A stretch of DNA of 38,669 bases, taken from positions 1 to 38,669 of the forward strand of contig CAVWOU010000002.1 of the NCBI GenBank assembly GCA_963756745.1, read 5' to 3'. The DNA comes from DASPWW01 sp963756745 (GTDB lineage: Bacteria; Actinomycetota; Thermoleophilia; Solirubrobacterales; 70-9). Below, in pieces: positions 34,359-38,669 of this stretch. Made by a program: the position numbers and the translations under genes. The notes under the pieces were generated by a model, which did not search any database, was not told the origin of the DNA, and was given only the letters and a program-made list of their open reading frames with translations. Numbering within the stretch: position 1 is the first letter of the stretch; every line of letters begins with the position of its first letter.

Positions 34359-34365
34359 AGCCACG

Positions 34366-34557
34366 TCAGCCGCGCCGGGCGCCCATCCCGCTGGCGAGCA
34401 GGACGACGCCGGTCGCGGCGGCGACGATCGCCAGGAACCACCCGGCCTCGAGGTCGATCGTCCCCTCCTCCTGGAGCAGGATCAGGGCGCCGAAGACCGC
34501 GATCGCAGCGCCGGCGACGAGCGAGGTGAGGTCAACCCGGTCGCGCATCCGGCTCAT
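34366..34557 (-). CDS. Small two-helix membrane protein (LiaI-like position)
   Basis: 63 residues from ATG 34557, overlapping the upstream stop in ATGA; GTG 34566 is an alternative. Two hydrophobic helices are visible (VAGAAIAVFGALILLQ, then GWFLAIVAAATGVVLLASG), with basic ends. It sits between the PspC-toastrack gene and the PspC-kinase gene, as LiaI-like small proteins often do. Function inferred from context only. Confidence 0.75.
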   Translation of the reverse strand: MSRMRDRVDLTSLVAGAAIAVFGALILLQEEGTIDLEAGWFLAIVAAATGVVLLASGMGARRG

Positions 34558-35777
34558 GCGGCGCACGCCCTCTCCTGCCGCCGCTGCTCCACGGGGTCGG
34601 AGCCGTGCGAGTCGTCCCAGCGATCGCCGCCGACGCCGCGGCCGTCGCCGGTGAACGCCTCGGGCGGGCGGTCGGTGACGACGATCTCGCCGGCGTCGAC
34701 CTCGGCGTCGAGGACGAGCCGCGGCGCGTCGCCGACCGGCGGCCCCTCGGTCACCTCGGCGTCGATCCCGGAGCCCTCACGCCCGCGGACGAGGACGTGG
34801 CCGACCGACGCGTTCGCGTCGGCCTCGACGCACACCCGCGCGGGCACCGAGACGACCGTCTGCCCGACGCCCATGTCGGTGTCGACCTCGACGCTGCGAT
34901 CGCGCGGCCAATCCAGTCCCCGCAGGTCGACGGTCATCTGGCCGACCCCGAGGTCGTACCCGTCCGCCGGCAGCTCGGCCGCCGACGTCGGCCGGTAGTC
35001 GCGCTCCCCGATCCCGCCGTCGAAGCTCACGTCGCCGGCGGCGACGGCGCCGGCGGGCAGCGCCAGCACGAGCGCCGGCACGATCAGCCACCGCCATCTC
35101 GACTCGCCGATCAGCGCCGCGACGACGAGGGCGACGCCGATCGCGATCACGACCCCGGCGACGATCGCGCCGTGTCCCGTCGCGGTAGCCCATGCGGCCG
35201 CCGCCGCGACGCACAGCGCCGCGCAGATTGCCGCGAGGACGAGCACGCCGATCGCGACGCCGCGCAGCAGCCGGCTCCAGCCGTCGCGCGCCGGCGGCGT
35301 CTCCGACGCGCCCGCGTCGAGGCGCTGGGTGGGCGCGCGTCGAGTCGTCCGGCTCGGTCGAGTCCCCGCCCGGCGGACGGTTGCGGTCGCGCAGCGTCGC
35401 GTACAGCCACACCGCGCCGCCGATCAGCAGCACCAGCCACAGGCTGCCGCCCCACCACCAGCCGCCGCCCCACCAGCCGAACGCGCCCCAGAACGGGCCC
35501 GGAAGCACGATCAGGACGGCGAGGACGGCGAGCACGACCAGCCACAGGGACGGGCGATCCCCGGCACCGGCGCTCCGGTGCCGTCGTCGTTCGGCGTCAC
35601 GACTGCGAGCACGAGGTACGCCACGATCCCGAGCCCCCCGAAGAGGACGGCGGCGACGAATCCGACCCGGACAAGGGTCGGGTCGATGTCGAGGTAGTTG
35701 GCGATCCCGCCGGCGACGCCGGCGAGGATGCGGTCGTCGGTCGAGCGGAGCAGCCTCTTGCGCGGTTGATTGCTCAT
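34554..35777 (-). CDS. PspC-toastrack membrane protein, two frameshifts
   Basis: About 407 residues from ATG 35777. The N-terminal PspC domain reads RKRLLRSTDDRILAGVAGGI and ANYLDIDPTLVRVGFVAAVL. Several membrane helices follow, including Trp/Gly-rich FWGAFGWWGGGWWWGGSLWL. The C-terminal toastrack (LiaF/DUF2154-like) domain shows YDLGVGQMTVDLRGLDW, DTDMGVGQTVVSVPA and NASVGHVLVRGREG. The frame changes near 35545 and 35320. In Lia/Psp-type systems such proteins signal envelope stress to the adjacent kinase. It heads the four-gene operon and is divergent from the P450. Confidence 0.8.
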
Positions 35778-35786
35778 GGGGACACC

Positions 35787-35814
35787 TTGACGCTGCGGCG
35801 CCGCTACGTCTATC
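35787..35814 (+). promoter_or_regulatory. Possible P450 promoter
   Basis: TTGACG (35787-35792), a 16-bp spacer, then TCTATC (35809-35814). The -35 is good and the -10 weak. If real, the dyad at 35856 lies about 35 bp downstream of the start. Confidence 0.3.
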
Positions 35815-35855
35815 GGGAATCACCCTGAACTTCCCCTAATCGCGACCGGCGGCCA

Positions 35856-35875
35856 TGTGTGCCGATCCGCACACA
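35856..35875. promoter_or_regulatory. TGTGTGC-N6-GCACACA dyad, second copy
   Basis: TGTGTGC (35856-35862), CGATCC, GCACACA (35869-35875). Arms and spacing are identical to 15288-15307. It lies between the divergent PspC and P450 genes, 46 bp before the P450 start. Confidence 0.6.
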
Positions 35876-35921
35876 GGCATCCACCCGTCCCGGGGTAAGT
35901 TGCCGTGCGGAGAGAGAGACG

Positions 35922-37223
35922 TTGGCGCGCCAGCAGCTTCCACCAGGACCGCGCGAGCCCAAGGTCATCCAGACCCTGGGCTGGTGGTCGAGAACGGTCC
36001 CGTACATGGAGCGGTGCCGGGCGAGGTTCGGGAAGCGCTTCACGCTCAGGCTCGTAGGCCAGCCGCCGCTCGTAATGCTCTCCGACCCGGACGAGGTGAA
36101 GGCCGTGTTCACCGCCCCACCCGAGGTCCTGCACCCCGGCGAGGGGGCATCGCGCGTCCTCGAGCTCCTGCTGGGCACGAACTCGGTGATCCTGCTCGAC
36201 GAACGCGACCATCTCGAGCAGCGCAAGCTGATGCTGCCGGCCTTCCACGGCGACCGGATGGAGCGCCTCGCGGGCCTGATGACGGAGGTCGCGGAGCGCG
36301 ACGTGGAGAGCTGGCCGCGCGGCGAGGCGATCGCCCTGCATCCGCGGCTCCAGACCCTGACGCTGGAGATCATATTGAGGGCCGTGTTTGGCCTCGACCC
36401 GGGACCGCGGCTCGACGCACTGCGCGAGCGCCTTACGGCGATCCTCGAGTGGGGCTCCGGCCCGATCGGGATGCTTCAGCCGCTTCAGCGGAGTCTCAAC
36501 GGCCGCGGCCCCTACGCGGCCTTCGTCACGCTCCGGGACGAGGTCGACGCGCTGCTGTTCGATCTGATCGACGGGCGGCGGGGCGAGGACGGGGATCGCA
36601 ACGACGTGCTCGCGATGCTCCTCGCCGCCCGCCACGAGGACGGATCGCCGATGTCCCGCCAGGAGCTCCGCGACGAGCTGATGACGCTGCTCGTGGCCGG
36701 CCACGAGACGACCGCGTCCGAGCTCGCGTGGGCGTTCGAGCGCCTGAGCCGCTCGCCCGCGGTGCTCGCGCGCCTGCGCGAGGAGATCGGCGCCGCGGAG
36801 GGCGACGCATACCTCACGGCAACGATCCACGAGACGTTGCGAAGGCGCCCGGTGCTGCCCAACGCCGCGCCGCGGCTAGTCAAGCGGGAGATCGAGATCG
36901 GCGGTTGGACCTATCCGCCGGGTGCGTGTCTGGTCGCGCACACGTATCTGATCCACCACGACCCCGAGATCTACCCCGACCCGTACGCGTTCCGCCCGGA
37001 GCGGTTCCTCGACGAGGCCCCCGGCACCTACACGTGGACGCCGTTCGGCGGCGGTCGCCGCCGGTGCCTGGGGGCGAGCTTCGCAACGCTCGAGATGAAG
37101 ATCGTCCTGCGCGCGGTGCTGGCGAGCGCCGGATTGGGCGCCGCCGGGAACGGAGCCGAGCCGAGCCGCCGGCGCAGCATCACCATCAGCCCCGGCGAGG
37201 GCGCCTCGACGGTCCTCAGTTAG
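35922..37223 (+). CDS. Cytochrome P450
   Basis: 433 residues from TTG 35922, with GGAGAGAGA upstream. The I-helix oxygen-activation motif is LLVAGHETTASEL, the K-helix ExxR is TIHETLRRRP and the haem-binding loop FGGGRRRCLGASFA has the proximal Cys. Layout (N-terminal LPPGP, bacterial soluble type with no membrane anchor) resembles CYP102/110-like class II-type bacterial enzymes. The substrate is unknown, and no ferredoxin or reductase gene is adjacent. The 3' end overlaps the convergent VOC gene by 4 bp (TTAG). Confidence 0.94.
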   Translation: MARQQLPPGPREPKVIQTLGWWSRTVPYMERCRARFGKRFTLRLVGQPPLVMLSDPDEVKAVFTAPPEVLHPGEGASRVLELLLGTNSVILLDERDHLEQRKLMLPAFHGDRMERLAGLMTEVAERDVESWPRGEAIALHPRLQTLTLEIILRAVFGLDPGPRLDALRERLTAILEWGSGPIGMLQPLQRSLNGRGPYAAFVTLRDEVDALLFDLIDGRRGEDGDRNDVLAMLLAARHEDGSPMSRQELRDELMTLLVAGHETTASELAWAFERLSRSPAVLARLREEIGAAEGDAYLTATIHETLRRRPVLPNAAPRLVKREIEIGGWTYPPGACLVAHTYLIHHDPEIYPDPYAFRPERFLDEAPGTYTWTPFGGGRRRCLGASFATLEMKIVLRAVLASAGLGAAGNGAEPSRRRSITISPGEGASTVLS

Positions 37224-38115
37224 CTGCGCCGCGGCGCGGAGCGGCCCGACGCGGCCTGATTCGTCGTCAGGACGATTCCGTTGCCGGACGGATCGGCGGC
37301 GTGCACCCCTTCGGCGTCGCGCCGCGCCTCGACCCCGGCATCGCGAAGGCGTCCCTCGGCGGCATCCAGCTCGGCCGAGCCGGGCAGCACGATCGCGAAG
37401 TCCCGCAGCCCGCGGATCCCGGGAGGCGGCGCGGGGGCACCCTCCCCGGCCCAGATGTTGACGCCGATGTGGTGGTGGTAGCCCCCCGCGGAGAGGAACA
37501 GGGCACCCGGATAGCCGCGCACGGTGACGTCGAACCCCAGCACACCGGCATAGAACTCCTCCGCGGCGGCGAGGTCCGCGACTTGCAGGTGGACGTGTCC
37601 GATCCGCGTCCCGGCGGGAGCATGGGGCGACTCGCCCTCGCCCTGCTCGGCGAGCAGGGAGTCGAGGTCGAGCGGCAGCGTCGCCATCTCGATCTGTCCG
37701 TCGACGCGACGCCATTCCTCGCGAGGGCGGTCGCGGTATATCTCGATCCCGTTGCCCTCCGGGTCGGCGAGGTAGAGGGCCTCGCTGACGAGGTGGTCGG
37801 AGGCTCCGGCGAGCGGGCCACCAGCGTCGACGACGCGGCGCAGGGCGCCGGCGAGGTCCGCCCGGCTCGGCACCAGGATCGCGAGGTGGAAGAGGCCGGT
37901 GGTGCCCCGTCGCCGGGGTGGCGCATCCGGATCACCAATCAGCTCGACCACGACCGTGCCGTCGGCCCCGAGGCGGAGCGTCGAGCCGTCGTCGTCGCCT
38001 TGTCGTCGTCGAGGACCCGCAGGCCGATCGCGCGCTCGTAGAACTCGCGCTCCCGATCGAGGTCCACGACCGTGAGGCGCACGGGGCCCACATGCGTCTC
38101 CGGAGGGATGGCCAC
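37220..38115 (-). CDS. Two-domain VOC (glyoxalase/extradiol dioxygenase) protein, one frameshift
   Basis: About 298 residues from GTG 38115. The first VOC domain starts HVGPVRLTVVDLDREREFYE; after a shift near 37980 it continues VVELIGDPDAPPRRRG, FHLAILVPSRADLAGAL and YLADPEGNGIEIY. The second domain has IGHVHLQVADLAAAEEFY, GGYHHHIGVNIWAG and DPSGNGIVL. Metal ligands are likely the His in HLAIL and HVHLQV and the Glu in GIEIY. It resembles CatE-type catechol 2,3-dioxygenases, but related lyases cannot be excluded. Confidence 0.85.
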
Positions 38116-38403
38116 GGGCCGAAGCCTAGTTCGCGTTCCTGCCGAGTACGTCCGGACGTGTTGCGTGCGCCCCGCTACTACGCTCCATTTCGTGCAACGG
38201 AGCACGCGATTATGTCCAATCGGAGCTAAAGGATCGGATTCCGGGTGCCGATAGATGGGAGGCACGTGTACAACGTGTGTGCCTGCGCGTGGTCGCATGC
38301 GCGTCCGCGGCGGGTTCGGAATGAGGGGACTTGCTTCGAAACAAGCAACTCGGGGGACCTGACCGGCGGAGAAAGATCTCCCCGGCCTTGCGTCACGACG
38401 GGT

Positions 38404-38477
38404 GCGCACCCTTTCCCCCCTAAGGCTGCGCGTCCCATCCCCCTGGGGCGCGCGCCCGATACCCCCTTCGGGCGCGC
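38404..38477 (+). ncRNA. Candidate structured RNA: three tandem hairpins with C-rich 8-nt loops (6C-like)
   Basis: Hairpin 1: 38404-38413 pairs with 38422-38431 (10 bp, one mismatch), loop TCCCCCCT. Hairpin 2: 38428-38436 with 38445-38453, loop ATCCCCCT; its outer pairs compete with hairpin 1. Hairpin 3: 38450-38459 with 38468-38477 (10 bp), loop TACCCCCT. The actinobacterial 6C RNA is defined by two hairpins whose loops hold six or more C. Two further stems lie upstream: TTGCTT-AAGCAA near 38330-38350, and CCGGCGGAGA with TCTCCCCGG near 38365-38385. The rest of 38116-38507 shows no gene I can support. Confidence 0.5.
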
Positions 38478-38507
38478 CCCCTCATTCCACTTACCGAGCG
38501 GGTCCCT

Positions 38508-38669
38508 TTAAAGATCGAGTATTAGCCCCTCGGGGCCGAGGTTGAAGACGCGGGTGGGGCCGACGGTCGCCTGCTCACCCCAGCAATCGTGGATGTGGCC
38601 GCACACGGCGAGCGGCGGCTCGGTCTTCTCGATCGAGCGCAGCACGGCCTCGCTGCCGAGGTGCTCGCC
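38508..38669 (-). CDS. Metallophosphoesterase, C-terminal fragment
   Basis: The last 53 residues of a minus-strand gene that enters from beyond the window; stop TAA at 38508-38510. The sequence contains the metal-binding GHxH motif in AVCGHIHDCWGEQ and ends VFNLGPEGLILDL, typical of calcineurin-like phosphoesterases (YfcE/Icc-type). The upstream catalytic motifs are outside the window. Confidence 0.8.
   Translation of the reverse strand, partial: GEHLGSEAVLRSIEKTEPPLAVCGHIHDCWGEQATVGPTRVFNLGPEGLILDL

Noticed and set aside
38261..38283. Third copy of the TGTGTGC dyad near GTGTGTGCC
   Set aside because: The right half-site resembles it, but there is no GCACACA partner at 6-bp spacing. Only 5-bp arms (GGCAC/GTGCC) match.

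Overview
The window is about 38.7 kb of very GC-rich DNA from an actinomycete. Gene content suggests a Thermoleophilia/Solirubrobacterales-like member of Actinomycetota, but that placement is inference. The supporting features are the GC content, GTG/TTG starts, an actinobacterial-type tmRNA, an LpqY-SugABC-like importer, CGNR and PspC/toastrack proteins, and lipoproteins. At least nine genes carry apparent frameshifts (about 20 indels in all, many beside G/C runs). The source is probably an assembly with uncorrected indels, so a broken frame here is not good evidence of a true pseudogene.

Layout. 1-4 kb: three minus-strand genes, a disulfide oxidoreductase, an M50 membrane protease and a secreted M1 aminopeptidase. 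4.08-4.44 kb: tmRNA. 4.4-6.7 kb: a winged-helix (HTH_42) protein convergent with a DUF2855 protein. 6.9-9.6 kb: a secreted, membrane-anchored protein made of two 33-nt (11-residue) repeat arrays, followed by a small serine recombinase with an altered active site. 9.6-10.1 kb: non-coding, with two dyads. 10.1-15.2 kb: a MEDS/anti-sigma-type ATPase protein, a lipoprotein, a PepSY protein, an OmpR-type two-component pair and a CGNR regulator.

15.2-26.1 kb is a high-affinity potassium (Kdp) island with unusual organisation. A histidine kinase equal to the C-terminal half of KdpD and a KdpE regulator lie at one end. Two tandem KdpF-like micropeptides, then kdpA, kdpC and kdpB in that order, follow an antisense S33 hydrolase. 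The N-terminal (KdpD plus USP) half of KdpD is a separate gene at the other end, followed by a USP-like protein. 26.1-30.4 kb is an lpqY-sugA-sugB-sugC-type trehalose importer operon, convergent with a ParB-fold protein and an amine-oxidase-like flavoprotein. 32.5-35.8 kb is an envelope-stress module: PspC-toastrack protein, small membrane protein, PspC-histidine kinase and NarL-type regulator. 35.8-38.1 kb holds a cytochrome P450 convergent with a two-domain VOC protein. The right end carries a cluster of hairpins with C-rich loops (6C-RNA-like) and the 3' end of a metallophosphoesterase gene.

The most interesting signals are regulatory. An identical TGTGTGC-N6-GCACACA dyad lies before the Kdp kinase leader and between the PspC and P450 genes. 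An 11-bp-period ATGAGAG direct repeat occurs three times around the PepSY two-component cluster. Three tandem hairpins with 8-nt C-rich loops lie at 38.4 kb.
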